NCBI GenBank assembly: GCA_964350145.1
Contig: CAYGJL010000003.1
Span: 1-64,000 of the forward strand
Source of the DNA: JACDCY01 sp964350145
GTDB lineage: Bacteria; Gemmatimonadota; Gemmatimonadetes; Gemmatimonadales; Gemmatimonadaceae
Direction of reading: 5' to 3'
Length of the DNA: 64,000 nucleotides
Shown: positions 37,110-44,349 of the stretch, piece after piece
How positions within the stretch are numbered: the stretch's first letter is position 1
How the letters are laid out: every line of letters begins with the position of its first letter
Made by a program: the position numbers and the translations under genes
The notes under the pieces: generated by a model
The model's input: the letters and a program-made list of their open reading frames with translations, nothing else
Databases searched by the model: none
What the model was told of the DNA's origin: nothing

Positions 37110-37284
37110 GCTGTTAGCGATGAGTGGAAAAATCAGTACTGAGCAGGAAGTACCGGCGGAGATACACTGACAGTTATGGGTAAAGTTTACCCTATCGAAA
37201 CTTTACTCATAACCTGGCAGTCCCGCAGGTATGACTTCCTGCTGGCAACTGATTAGTCAACTCAACGCTAAGAGCTAGGATCCC
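37110..37284. repeat. Intergenic hairpin repeat, family D copy 2 with inner hairpin
   Basis: The outer arms GGGATCCTAGCTGTTAGCG and CGCTAAGAGCTAGGATCCC pair. Inside, AGCAGGAAGTA pairs with TGACTTCCTGCT. At the centre 37173-37213 is a near-perfect AT-rich hairpin (GTTATGGGTAAAGTTT / AAACTTTACTCATAAC) not seen in copy 1. Confidence 0.85.
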
Positions 37285-37334
37285 GCTTGGCCCCACTTGG
37301 GGGTTGCCGTTAGCACGGGCCTCGCTGCGGCGTG

Positions 37335-37667
37335 TCAGGCACCCGCTGCTCGTTGCAGCGCTTCGGCCGCCCATCGGTTGATGCTCTTGGCTTCCCGTTC
37401 CGCGGCGACCGTGATAGCGCGGTGGACCTCGGGCTCGACTCGCAGGACAAACCTGCCGGAAAACGGCTCCTCAGGCTCCCGCCCGTCCTCACGGCATACC
37501 TCGCGGTAAACCTCGAGAGAGGCCGCGAACTCGCGCAGCAGCTCCTTCGGATTCTTTCCTTCGAAGGTCACAACATCGCTGATGTTGGTGATCCGTCCGT
37601 GGAAAGTGTTGTCCTCCTCGTCGAAATCGATTCGGGCCACATAGCCCTCGAGCTCCATTGTTGCCAT
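37335..37667 (-). CDS. hicB: HicB-family antitoxin with Arc-type DNA-binding tail
   Basis: 110 residues. The N-terminal HicB fold (ELEGYVARIDFDEEDNTFHGR, VVTFEGKNPKELLREFAASLEVYREV) is followed by a ribbon-helix-helix (SGRFVLRVEPEVHRAITVAAEREAKSINRWAAEAL). This long type both binds HicA and represses the operon. The upstream hicA is separated by a 100-N scaffold join; if the duplicated 55 bases are collapsed the true spacing is about 38 bases. Confidence 0.92.
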   Translation of the reverse strand: MATMELEGYVARIDFDEEDNTFHGRITNISDVVTFEGKNPKELLREFAASLEVYREVCREDGREPEEPFSGRFVLRVEPEVHRAITVAAEREAKSINRWAAEALQRAAGA

Positions 37668-37843
37668 CGTCGCCTCTTCCGTTAAGCGNNNNNNNNNNNN
37701 NNNNNNNNNNNNNNNNNNNNNNNNNNNNNNNNNNNNNNNNNNNNNNNNNNNNNNNNNNNNNNNNNNNNNNNNNNNNNNNNNNNNNNNNGGGCCACATAGC
37801 CCTCGAGCTCCATTGTTGCCATCGTCGCCTCTTCCGTTAAGCG
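37634..37843. other. Scaffold join with duplicated 55-base ends
   Basis: 37634-37688 and 37789-37843 are the same 55 bases (beginning GGGCCACATAGCCCTCG), on either side of 100 N. Two contigs overlapping by one assembler k-mer would give exactly this. The hicB start region is therefore duplicated artificially and the N run probably represents no real DNA. Confidence 0.88.
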
Positions 37844-37860
37844 GCTCGTAGCGTGGACGC

Positions 37861-38112
37861 CTATTTCACGCCCGCACGTTCCAAGAAATCCCGTACGTCT
37901 CTTATCGTCCACTTCTTTGCAACCGGCTTGGGATGCGGCCGGTGAAATACCGCGGTCATGCCGTTCAGGACAAACGCAACGCGCGACCCCTCGCGTTCAG
38001 ATACTTGACCTCCGAGAGCTTTCACCAGCGATTCCACCGCCGACCACCGGATGTCGCTGCGAACGGGGTTCTCGAAGATGGCATCCAGCGTCCGGCGGTG
38101 CCGCTTGCCCAT
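37861..38112 (-). CDS. hicA: HicA-family toxin (mRNA interferase)
   Basis: 83 residues from ATG 38112. RRTLDAIFENPVRSDIRWSAVESLVKALGG, REGSRVAFVLNGMTAVFHRPHP and TIRDVRDFLERAGV match the longer HicA type with the catalytic His in FHRPHP. A TATATT box lies 7 bases before the ATG, within an ACTA-AATA-TAGT dyad, so the transcript may be nearly leaderless and autoregulated. Intact pair with the downstream hicB. Confidence 0.9.
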   Translation of the reverse strand: MGKRHRRTLDAIFENPVRSDIRWSAVESLVKALGGQVSEREGSRVAFVLNGMTAVFHRPHPKPVAKKWTIRDVRDFLERAGVK

Positions 38113-38182
38113 AGCACTAAATATAGTATCATCCAAGCCGGGCGCCAGTTCCCCTGGGCGGGGTAGGTCCGAGCCAGTTGAC

Positions 38183-38284
38183 GGGGAATCCAAGTAGGGA
38201 GTGTGGCAGTGGGGAGTAATGAGTGGGGAGTAACTCCTAACTCACCCCTCCAAACTGCCACACTCCAAACTTGGATTCCCCTTC
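38183..38284. repeat. Intergenic hairpin repeat, family A copy 4
   Basis: GGGGAATCCAAGTAGGGAGT on the left and the CACTCCAAACTTGGATTCCCC end on the right pair with few mismatches. The centre (AGTGGGGAGTAACTCCTAACTC) is specific to this copy. It ends 14 bases before the lipoprotein stop codon. Confidence 0.9.
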
Positions 38285-38297
38285 CTCCGCGCAGGGG

Positions 38298-39410
38298 CTA
38301 TATGCCCCCGAGCACCACATCAAGCTGTCTTGCCAGCGCCGTTCCGATCGTCTCCGGCAACGAAAACACGGAAGCCAGCGTGGTCTGCGGATTGCTGCCT
38401 GCGGACCGGCTCGCAGCCCGGAGGTAGTACCGGGCGTACCCGTCGGCCAAAGACGGAATCGTCTTCTGCAGCAGCATCACCCCGCCGCGGACAGCCGCCG
38501 CGCTGATGTAGCGCTCGCCCAGCCCTTCGCGCTGCTCGGTGGGCGTGATGTTGTCGCTCACCGCGGTGTTGGCCGCGGCGAACATCAGCTCGTGCACGAT
38601 CACGTAGATCGCGTCCGTGGCGGCGCCCTCGGTCGCGGGGAATGTCACCGCGGTCACGAGGCGGTTCGGGCCGGCGGACATGGTGCGGCCTTCGCCGTTG
38701 AGCGGGAGCGAGAGAAAGACGGTTCCTTCGCCCTGCTGGCTATTGGTCATGTACGTCTGGAGCGCGGGGCGGTGCTGCTGCCAGAGCGCGTCCACCGATC
38801 GCGCCACGAGCGCGCGGTTGGCCTGCTCGCGGAGCCAGTAGTCGTGATAGAAGCGCGTGCTCTCCTCGTTCAACGCCTGCCAGAACAAGCGCAGCCAGTC
38901 GCGGTCCTGCCCCGTGGGGAAGTAGCGCGCCATTAGCGCGATCGCGTTCGCTCCCTCCTGCGACCCGGCGCGACGCGGATCGCCGTCGGCCTCGATGAAC
39001 AGGTTGATCGCGTCGCGCATGGCGTCGGGCGAGTCGAACTGGAGCGGGAGGAATTGCGCGTTGCCGAGGTTTGAGTTGAGCAGGAAGCGCGCGCGCAGCG
39101 TCTCCATGTTGGCGTCGAGCTGCGTGACGATGTTCGCGCGGCTCCGGATCGCCTGCATCTCGGTCTTGTACGCGCGCCTGAACAGCGGCACGAGCGACGT
39201 GTCGTCCTGGATCATCGCGTAGCCGTGCAGCCAGAGGTCGAGGTGCTCGCGGGTGCGCAGCGGCCACGTCTGGTTGGCGGATATGGTCTGGTCGCCGGAA
39301 CCCGCGCGGCCGTCGTTGGGGAGGCCGGTCGTTCCGGTTCCCGCGGAGGCGCACGCGCCGAGCGCGGCGGCGGTCAGGCTGAGCAGTGTGAGTCGAATGA
39401 TTTTCGTCAT
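38298..39410 (-). CDS. Putative lipoprotein of unknown function
   Basis: 370 residues from ATG 39410. The signal sequence LTLLSLTAAALGAC is a lipoprotein signal with Cys as the lipidation site. A disordered GTGTTG linker follows, then a mostly helical soluble domain (LWLHGYAMIQDDTSLVPLFRRAY, FWQALNEESTRFYHDYWLREQ). The VHELMFAAANTAV stretch is not an HExxH metalloprotease motif. No family recognised. Last gene of a four-gene minus-strand group with the zinc-ribbon, RNase H-like and 72-residue genes. Confidence 0.8.
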   Translation of the reverse strand: MTKIIRLTLLSLTAAALGACASAGTGTTGLPNDGRAGSGDQTISANQTWPLRTREHLDLWLHGYAMIQDDTSLVPLFRRAYKTEMQAIRSRANIVTQLDANMETLRARFLLNSNLGNAQFLPLQFDSPDAMRDAINLFIEADGDPRRAGSQEGANAIALMARYFPTGQDRDWLRLFWQALNEESTRFYHDYWLREQANRALVARSVDALWQQHRPALQTYMTNSQQGEGTVFLSLPLNGEGRTMSAGPNRLVTAVTFPATEGAATDAIYVIVHELMFAAANTAVSDNITPTEQREGLGERYISAAAVRGGVMLLQKTIPSLADGYARYYLRAASRSAGSNPQTTLASVFSLPETIGTALARQLDVVLGGI

Positions 39411-39429
39411 GGCGTGATCCGGTTGAGGC

Positions 39430-40011
39430 TCAGGTACTCGGTCGGCCGCAGCCAATGCAGAACTTCCAGCCCTGCTCCATCTCGGTGCCGCACGCGGGGC
39501 ACTGGTTGACCGCGAGGTTCTGGCCGCAGTGCGGGCAGAAGGTGGCGGTGCGGCCGTCGGGCAGAGTCCCGCCGCAGTAGCGGCATCCCTCCGGCACGCC
39601 GGGCTGCGGGGTGTCGCCCAAACTCTTCGGCCTCGCGGGCCGCGCGGAAAGCGGGGGCGAGTCGCCGTCGCTCACGCGCTGGTCGAGCGTCGCGGTGGGT
39701 GAGATCGAGATCGACGCGGTCGCGAACTCGCGGAACGCGCCGGTGTCGGGGTTCTGCGAGGCGATCTCCTGCTTCAGCGCGTCCTGCATCGCGTCGTCGC
39801 CGACGATATAATCGCGCTCGCCGGACAGCAGCCGGATGACGGCGATCTCGTAATCCTGATTGGTCTCGATGCCGAGCTCGCGCCGGTTGTGGCGGTACGG
39901 AATCAGCTGCTCGTACAGCTCGGCGACCGTAAACGAGAGCGTGAGCTGCTCGGGCGAGCGCGACTTGATGTTCTGCACCAGCCGCTGAAAGACACGATCG
40001 AGATCATCCAT
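39430..40011 (-). CDS. Protein with two C-terminal zinc ribbons
   Basis: 193 residues. An alpha-helical N-terminal domain (VFQRLVQNIKSRSPEQLTLSFTVAELYEQLIPYR) is followed by two double-Cys zinc ribbons near 142-190: CRYCGG...CPHCG and CPACG...CIGCG. This architecture suits nucleic-acid or protein binding; no enzyme motif is visible. It overlaps the RNase H-like gene by eight bases, so the two are translationally linked. Confidence 0.8.
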   Translation of the reverse strand: MDDLDRVFQRLVQNIKSRSPEQLTLSFTVAELYEQLIPYRHNRRELGIETNQDYEIAVIRLLSGERDYIVGDDAMQDALKQEIASQNPDTGAFREFATASISISPTATLDQRVSDGDSPPLSARPARPKSLGDTPQPGVPEGCRYCGGTLPDGRTATFCPHCGQNLAVNQCPACGTEMEQGWKFCIGCGRPST

Positions 40012-40630
40012 TGCGCGTACCCTTGAATGTTGTCGCCGTCGGAAACGGCGCGACGGCGCCGAGCGTTTTCACGCCCGGTTTCTTGCCGGCCATCCACTCG
40101 TCGAACAGCGAGCGGTTGAGGCCGTCCGAGCTCGACTGCTCGGACGCAGCCCGGAGCGCCAAGAAATTGGCATACTCGTTCTGGGGGTGGCCGGCGTGCC
40201 CCCGGACCCACTTCCATTGCACATCGTGTGCACGGACGGCTTCAACCGCTTGTTTCCAGAGCTCGAGATTCAGGATGATGCCCGTTTTGCGGGTCCACCC
40301 CCGGGCCTGCCAGCCGTGGACCCACTTGGACATCCCTTCTATGATGTACTTGGAGTCGGAGGTGAAGGCGACGTCGAAGTTGCGGCCCTTGCTGGAGATG
40401 CCGCGGAAGGCCTCGATGACCGAGCGGAGCGCCATGCGGTTGTTGGTGGTCGCGGGCTCGGAGATCCAGTAATCGAACCGCTTGACCTTTCCGGTTGACG
40501 CGCTCATCCACTCGATGACGCCGGCCGCGCCGCCGGGGTTCTCCCCTTCGCGGCCGTTGCCGAGGCAGGACTCGTCGGCGTAGATGGCGAGCAGCTCGGC
40601 CGGCCGCGGGTCGGGCGCGGCTTCGGTCAC
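40004..40630 (-). CDS. RNase HI-like protein lacking two catalytic acids
   Basis: 208 residues. Clear RNase HI fold: Asp19 in YADESCLGN, TTNNRMALRS, TSDSKYI with Asp92, KWVHGWQARGW and GHAGHPQNEYANFLA. By alignment with E. coli RNase HI the Glu48 position (RMEL) is Ala67 and the Asp134 position (NExxD) is Asn155, so two of the four metal-binding residues are replaced. It may bind RNA/DNA hybrids without cutting, or cut poorly. Linked to the zinc-ribbon gene downstream and to a 72-residue gene upstream. Confidence 0.88.
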   Translation of the reverse strand: MTEAAPDPRPAELLAIYADESCLGNGREGENPGGAAGVIEWMSASTGKVKRFDYWISEPATTNNRMALRSVIEAFRGISSKGRNFDVAFTSDSKYIIEGMSKWVHGWQARGWTRKTGIILNLELWKQAVEAVRAHDVQWKWVRGHAGHPQNEYANFLALRAASEQSSSDGLNRSLFDEWMAGKKPGVKTLGAVAPFPTATTFKGTRNG

Positions 40631-40845
40631 CAGACGACCTCGAACGAGTCAATATCGTCGAGGAAGAACTTCATGATCTCGCCGGTGGTGGGGTGGATGG
40701 CGTGCAGCCGTTCGCGCGCGCCGGTTCCGTCCACCCGCTGCGGGATCACGGAGAACTCGCTGCCGCGGCGGAAGATTACGACGCGGCGGGAGTCGAGAAT
40801 GGCGCGCTCGAGGGCGTCGTATTGGTTCGGAGTGAATGGAGGCAT
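40627..40845 (-). CDS. Small hypothetical protein, 72 residues
   Basis: Reads PPFTPNQYDALERAILDSRR and ends FFLDDIDSFEVVW. Probably an alpha-beta protein; the N-terminal helix plus beta-rich end recalls WYL-like or SH3-like small domains, but I do not recognise a family. It overlaps the RNase H-like gene by four bases, so it is likely a real first gene of that operon. Confidence 0.6.
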   Translation of the reverse strand: MPPFTPNQYDALERAILDSRRVVIFRRGSEFSVIPQRVDGTGARERLHAIHPTTGEIMKFFLDDIDSFEVVW

Positions 40846-40860
40846 CTAGTTGGGAGGCTG

Positions 40861-41060
40861 CGATTGCGGATTGCGGACCTTTGCGGCCTCAGGACTAACG
40901 GCCATCGCGGATCGACGATTAATCGAGGACGGAGGATCAGGGAGAAAGACAACTACCTCGCCCCGCCGTTCCGCTCATCCGTAGTCCTCAGTCCTCAATT
41001 AGTCGTAGATCTGCGATTGTAGTTAGTCCTGAGGCCGCAAAGGTCCGCAATCCGAAATCC
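40861..41060. repeat. Intergenic hairpin repeat, family C copy 2
   Basis: Arms GCGGATTGCGGACCTTTGCGG and CCGCAAAGGTCCGCAATCC pair. The interior is nearly the same as copy 1 at 7879. Outer bases differ between copies but pair within each copy. It ends directly at the stop codon of the M20 gene (41061). Confidence 0.9.
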
Positions 41061-42284
41061 TTACTCTTGGCTCCAGCGGTGAAGGAGTCGGGTCAAGACG
41101 GATGTTGCCGTCTGGATCTCGTCGAGCGAAACGTACTCCTCCGCGCTGTGCGCGAGGGCGATGTCGCCGGGTCCGAAGCAGATGGCGGGGATGCCGGCGG
41201 CGTTGAACAGCGCGGCGTCGGTCCAGGCGGTGAGGCCTTCGATGTGGGCTTCCACGCCTTCGTCCTCGAGCGCGGCCACGAGCGCGCGCACGATCGGCGC
41301 GTCCACGGGGACGTCGCTCGGGAGCTGCGCGGTCTTGAGGGTGGCGGTGGCCTTGAGGTTGGGGGCGCTCCCCTTCACGCGCCTGAGCGCGGCGTTGATC
41401 TCGGCCAGCGGGTCGGGTTTGAGCGGATCGGAATCGTCGAACGTCGTGGGGCTGAACTGCAGCCACTCGGACCACTTGAAGCCGGACGACTCGTTGGGAA
41501 TCGTGCGCCGCTCGACCGACAGCAGGCACGCCTCGGGATACGTGGACATTCCCGTGCCGCCGCGGATGAGCGACGCGTGCAGCGACGCGTGGCCGAGCAG
41601 CGGGTGCGTGCGGTGCGTGAGCACCGCGGCGTTGTAGATGTCGAGCTCGGCCAGCAGCAGTCCGGCGTGGGTGATGGCGTCCACGCCGATGTCGTAGCGG
41701 CTGCCGTGCGCGGCGACGCCCTCGAAGGCGATGTCTATCCAGGCGAAGCCGCGATGCGCCGGCGCGACCGCGAGCCGGGTGGGCTCGGTGACGATCGCGG
41801 CGTCGGCGGAGATGCCGCTCTCGAGCAGCGCGCGCGTGCCGATGCTCTCGTACTCTTCGTCGCACACCGCGGCGATGGTGACGCTCAAGTCGTCGCCCGC
41901 GTCCCAGGAGTGGACCGCGGCCGCGCACATCGCTGCGATGCCGGCTTTCATGTCCGCGGAGCCGCGGCCCCACAGGCGGCCGTTCTTTATTTCGCCGTCG
42001 AACGGCGGGTGCCACATCCCGTCGGTGCCGACGACGTCGAGGTGGCCGTTGAGGATGATCGAGCGCGGGCCGTTCCCGCCGGTGGCGACTACGTTCGGGC
42101 GGCCGGGCGCGACCTCGGTGATCTCGGTGTGGAAGCCCCACTTGTGGAGCGTCGCCGCGAGGAATTCAGCGGCTTCCATCTCGCCCGCGCCGCCGGGGAC
42201 GAGGGTGGGATTGACGGAGTCTATCCGCACGAGCGCCTGCGCCAGCGCGACGGCGTCGCCACGCGCTGGTAGTGCTCGGGTCAC
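41061..42284 (-). CDS. M20-family metallopeptidase, ArgE/DapE-like deacylase
   Basis: 407 residues. NGHLDVV has the first zinc His and catalytic Asp. GRGSADMKAG has the bridging Asp, CDEEYESIGT has the catalytic Glu pair, and EPTRLAVAPAHRG leads into the dimerisation domain (GVAAHGSRY). The final zinc His is in ALAHSAEEYV. The family removes acyl groups from N-acyl amino acids such as N-acetylornithine or N-succinyl-diaminopimelate. No arginine or lysine genes are adjacent, so the substrate is open. Confidence 0.9.
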   Translation of the reverse strand: MTRALPARGDAVALAQALVRIDSVNPTLVPGGAGEMEAAEFLAATLHKWGFHTEITEVAPGRPNVVATGGNGPRSIILNGHLDVVGTDGMWHPPFDGEIKNGRLWGRGSADMKAGIAAMCAAAVHSWDAGDDLSVTIAAVCDEEYESIGTRALLESGISADAAIVTEPTRLAVAPAHRGFAWIDIAFEGVAAHGSRYDIGVDAITHAGLLLAELDIYNAAVLTHRTHPLLGHASLHASLIRGGTGMSTYPEACLLSVERRTIPNESSGFKWSEWLQFSPTTFDDSDPLKPDPLAEINAALRRVKGSAPNLKATATLKTAQLPSDVPVDAPIVRALVAALEDEGVEAHIEGLTAWTDAALFNAAGIPAICFGPGDIALAHSAEEYVSLDEIQTATSVLTRLLHRWSQE

Positions 42285-42289
42285 AAAAG

Positions 42290-42374
42290 GTTTTTGGATT
42301 GTGGTTCTTGGATTGTGGTTATCAAGGCTGCGGTTTCACTCAGCAAAAACCAAAATCCAAAATTCAAGAACCCC
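42290..42374. repeat. Intergenic inverted repeat, family F
   Basis: TTTTTGGATTGTGGTTCTTGGATTGTGGTT on the left faces AAAACCAAAATCCAAAATTCAAGAACCCC on the right. Only this copy is in the window. It fills the 90 bases between the M20 start and the H1-like stop. Confidence 0.75.
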
Positions 42375-42377
42375 GCG

Positions 42378-42917
42378 TCAGCGCCGCGCGGCTTTCTTGG
42401 CGGGCTTTTTCGCGGGCGGCTTTTTGGCAGGAGCTTTCTTCGCGGCTTTCTTGGCGGCGGGCTTCTTCGCGGCGGCCTTTTTCGCAACTGGCTTCGCCTT
42501 ATGGGCGGGCGCGTGCTTCGCGGCCGGCTTGTGCGCGGCGGACTTCGCCGGCGCCGAAGGACGGCTCGCGCCCGACGGCTTCCGCTTGCCGTGATGTTCC
42601 TCGACGTCGCGAATGAGCTTGTCGGCTTCCTCCTGCGTCATCTGGCCGCGGCGCACCATGTACTGCACGAGATCGCGGGCGCTCTCGGCCACGAATCCGG
42701 TGAGGCCGGCGGCGGCGCCGATCACGTCCTTCATGGCGGCGGCCATCTTGCTGCCGGCTTCGAGGCTGATCTCCTGCGCCTTCGCGGTCATCTCCGCGAC
42801 GGTGTCGCGCACGTCCTGGCCGCGGTGGCCGGGGCTGCGGCGCGGCGGGATCACGGGCGCGCCCGGAGCGGCCGAGGGTGCCGCAGGAACTGTTGGAACT
42901 GAGGGCTTTTCAGCCAT
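42378..42917 (-). CDS. Phasin/histone H1-like protein with Lys-Ala-Pro tail
   Basis: 179 residues. A Pro/Ala-rich start and a helical middle (VAEMTAKAQEISLEAGSKMAAAMKDV, YMVRRGQMTQEEADKLIRDVEEH) resemble PhaF/PhaI-type granule proteins. From residue about 112 a tail of AKKPAAKKAAKK-type repeats resembles histone H1 and bacterial H1-like proteins. Such proteins bind DNA non-specifically and help compact the nucleoid or anchor granules. Monocistronic. Confidence 0.8.
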   Translation of the reverse strand: MAEKPSVPTVPAAPSAAPGAPVIPPRRSPGHRGQDVRDTVAEMTAKAQEISLEAGSKMAAAMKDVIGAAAGLTGFVAESARDLVQYMVRRGQMTQEEADKLIRDVEEHHGKRKPSGASRPSAPAKSAAHKPAAKHAPAHKAKPVAKKAAAKKPAAKKAAKKAPAKKPPAKKPAKKAARR

Positions 42918-43229
42918 TTCTTCTATGGAAGGAGAGGAGGGGATGCAGGGTGGTGACTAGTGACTCGTGACTAGTGACTAGTAACTGCAAACCTAGGTGC
43001 GTTGAGCGGGCGTAAGTATATGTCGCTATGGTTGATACGCAAGTGATGCCCGGGGCATTGTAGGGAGACGGCAAAGCAGACGTATTGAACCGTTTTTAAC
43101 GCCAGTTTAACGACAGTAATAATTCAGTATAGCAACAGTTAGACAGAATAGCGATGTATTTGGACCAGTTTGTGTGAGGGTGAAAATGCAGTCAAAATTC
43201 ATTTTGCAAGGACCGCCCAATCCGCACGT
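42918..43229. other. Divergent intergenic region
   Basis: Between the H1-like gene and the sigma-factor gene. 42950-42985 holds tandem GTGACTAGTGACTCGTGACT words. 43080-43170 is relatively AT-rich (GAACCGTTTTTAACGCCAG, AATAATTCAGTATAGCAAC) and is the likely promoter zone. No gene is supported. Confidence 0.5.
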
Positions 43230-43316
43230 GCTCGAAGCTGGCTGCTCCCAGCTGGCAGCGCGCAGCTTTTCTGTTCTATGTGGCAGTTCACCGTTTCCGT
43301 TCTATGTGGCAGTTTC
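43230..43316. repeat. Partial family B repeat (single arm, copy 3)
   Basis: GCTCGAAGCTGGCTGCTCCC through GCAGCTTTTCTGTTCTATGTGGCAGTT matches the right half of family B elements. Its final words TTCTATGTGGCAGTT are repeated once more. No left arm is visible, so it is a solo or decayed copy upstream of the sigma-factor gene. Confidence 0.65.
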
Positions 43317-43423
43317 CCCAGGTTGCCCCCGGGGAGACCTTATCGTCAAACAACGTGAGACCCGCACCTTCGCCCCCCGCTTCGAGTCTTTCAGCGATTC
43401 CCACGCAGCGTTACACTAGCGCC

Positions 43424-43993
43424 GTGGACCAGTCCGCTTACGCCCCGCAGCAGCCGCAGTACGACGATCCCGACCCGGCGATAATCGCGCGGGTACTCGA
43501 CGGCTCGAAGGACGCCTTCTCCATCCTCATCGCGCGCTACAGCGATCCGCTGTACCGGCACGCGCTCGGCATGACCGGCAGCCCCGACGTCGCCGAAGAC
43601 ATTCTGCAGACGTCGTTCATCAAGGCGTTCCAGCACCTCGGTGAAGTGCGCGGGCGGTTTGACGCGTGGGTGTTCCGCATCGTCGCGAACGCGTGCAAGG
43701 ACTGGCTGAAGAACATTCGCCGCTCGCATCTCAGTTACGATGAGGACGACCAACCGTCTTCCCTTACGGGACCCGATGAGGAGATGGATCGCAGCGAGCT
43801 GCGCGGGGATCTCGAGGGCGCGCTCGCCACGCTGGCGCCGACGCTGCGGGAAGCGTTCGTGATGAAGCACGTGGAAGGCAGATCGTACGAGGAGATGGCG
43901 GTGCTGCTCGAGACGACAGTTGGCGCGTTGAAGATGCGAGTGCATCGGGCGCGCGAGGCGCTGCAGGCGCTGCTCGAGGGCAAATACGAATGA
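43424..43993 (+). CDS. ECF-type RNA polymerase sigma factor
   Basis: 189 residues from GTG 43424, chosen because the longer frame runs back into a repeat and a TACACT box lies 6 bases upstream. Region 2 is ARYSDPLYRHALGMTGSPDVAEDILQTSFIKAF and its continuation. Region 4 is LAPTLREAFVMKHVEGRSYEEMAVLLETTVGALKMRVHRAR. It directs RNA polymerase to stress or envelope promoters. A 71-residue gene overlaps its end by four bases and may be its regulator. Confidence 0.92.
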   Translation: MDQSAYAPQQPQYDDPDPAIIARVLDGSKDAFSILIARYSDPLYRHALGMTGSPDVAEDILQTSFIKAFQHLGEVRGRFDAWVFRIVANACKDWLKNIRRSHLSYDEDDQPSSLTGPDEEMDRSELRGDLEGALATLAPTLREAFVMKHVEGRSYEEMAVLLETTVGALKMRVHRAREALQALLEGKYE

Positions 43994-44205
43994 CAGGCGA
44001 GGGGACAGGACCAATGGACGACAAGAAAGACGAGAAGACGCCGGTGGAGCAGGACAAGGCCGCAGTGTGGGACAAGATCAACGACGAAGCCGAGATGCTG
44101 CGGCGACGGACGACGCCGGTGTACATGAAGCAGCGGATCATGGACGCGCTGCCGGAGGCGCCGGAGCCGGCGAAGCCGTGGTACAAGCGGGTTCTGGACA
44201 AGTAG
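43990..44205 (+). CDS. Small charged protein coupled to the ECF sigma factor
   Basis: 71 residues (63 if starting at ATG 44014). Its ATG overlaps the sigma-factor TGA (ATGA). It is rich in Asp, Glu and Lys, with a helix VWDKINDEAEMLRRR and a Pro-rich end. No transmembrane segment or zinc-binding HxxxCxxC, so it is not a classical anti-sigma factor. Position alone suggests a cytoplasmic regulator of the sigma factor. Confidence 0.65.
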   Translation: MTGEGTGPMDDKKDEKTPVEQDKAAVWDKINDEAEMLRRRTTPVYMKQRIMDALPEAPEPAKPWYKRVLDK

Positions 44206-44222
44206 CGTCCCCGGAAGCGTTA

Positions 44223-44349
44223 AACTGCCACTTAGAACTGCCAAGCTGCGGGCGGCCAGCTAGGAGCATCCAGCTTCGAGCGAGTTCTTAGCCCGTAGCT
44301 GGCAGCTCCCCGCTGGCCGCTCGCAGCTTGGCAGTTCTAAGTGGCAGTT
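44223..44349. repeat. Intergenic hairpin repeat, family B copy 4
   Basis: AACTGCCACTTAGAACTGCC and GGCAGTTCTAAGTGGCAGTT are perfect inverted arms of 20 bases; inner blocks also pair. It lies between convergent genes and contains the TAG stop of the radical SAM gene (44337-44339). Confidence 0.93.

Noticed and set aside
38298..39410. Zinc metalloprotease in the lipoprotein (VHELMF)
   Set aside because: The motif lacks the second histidine of HExxH and no third ligand is evident.
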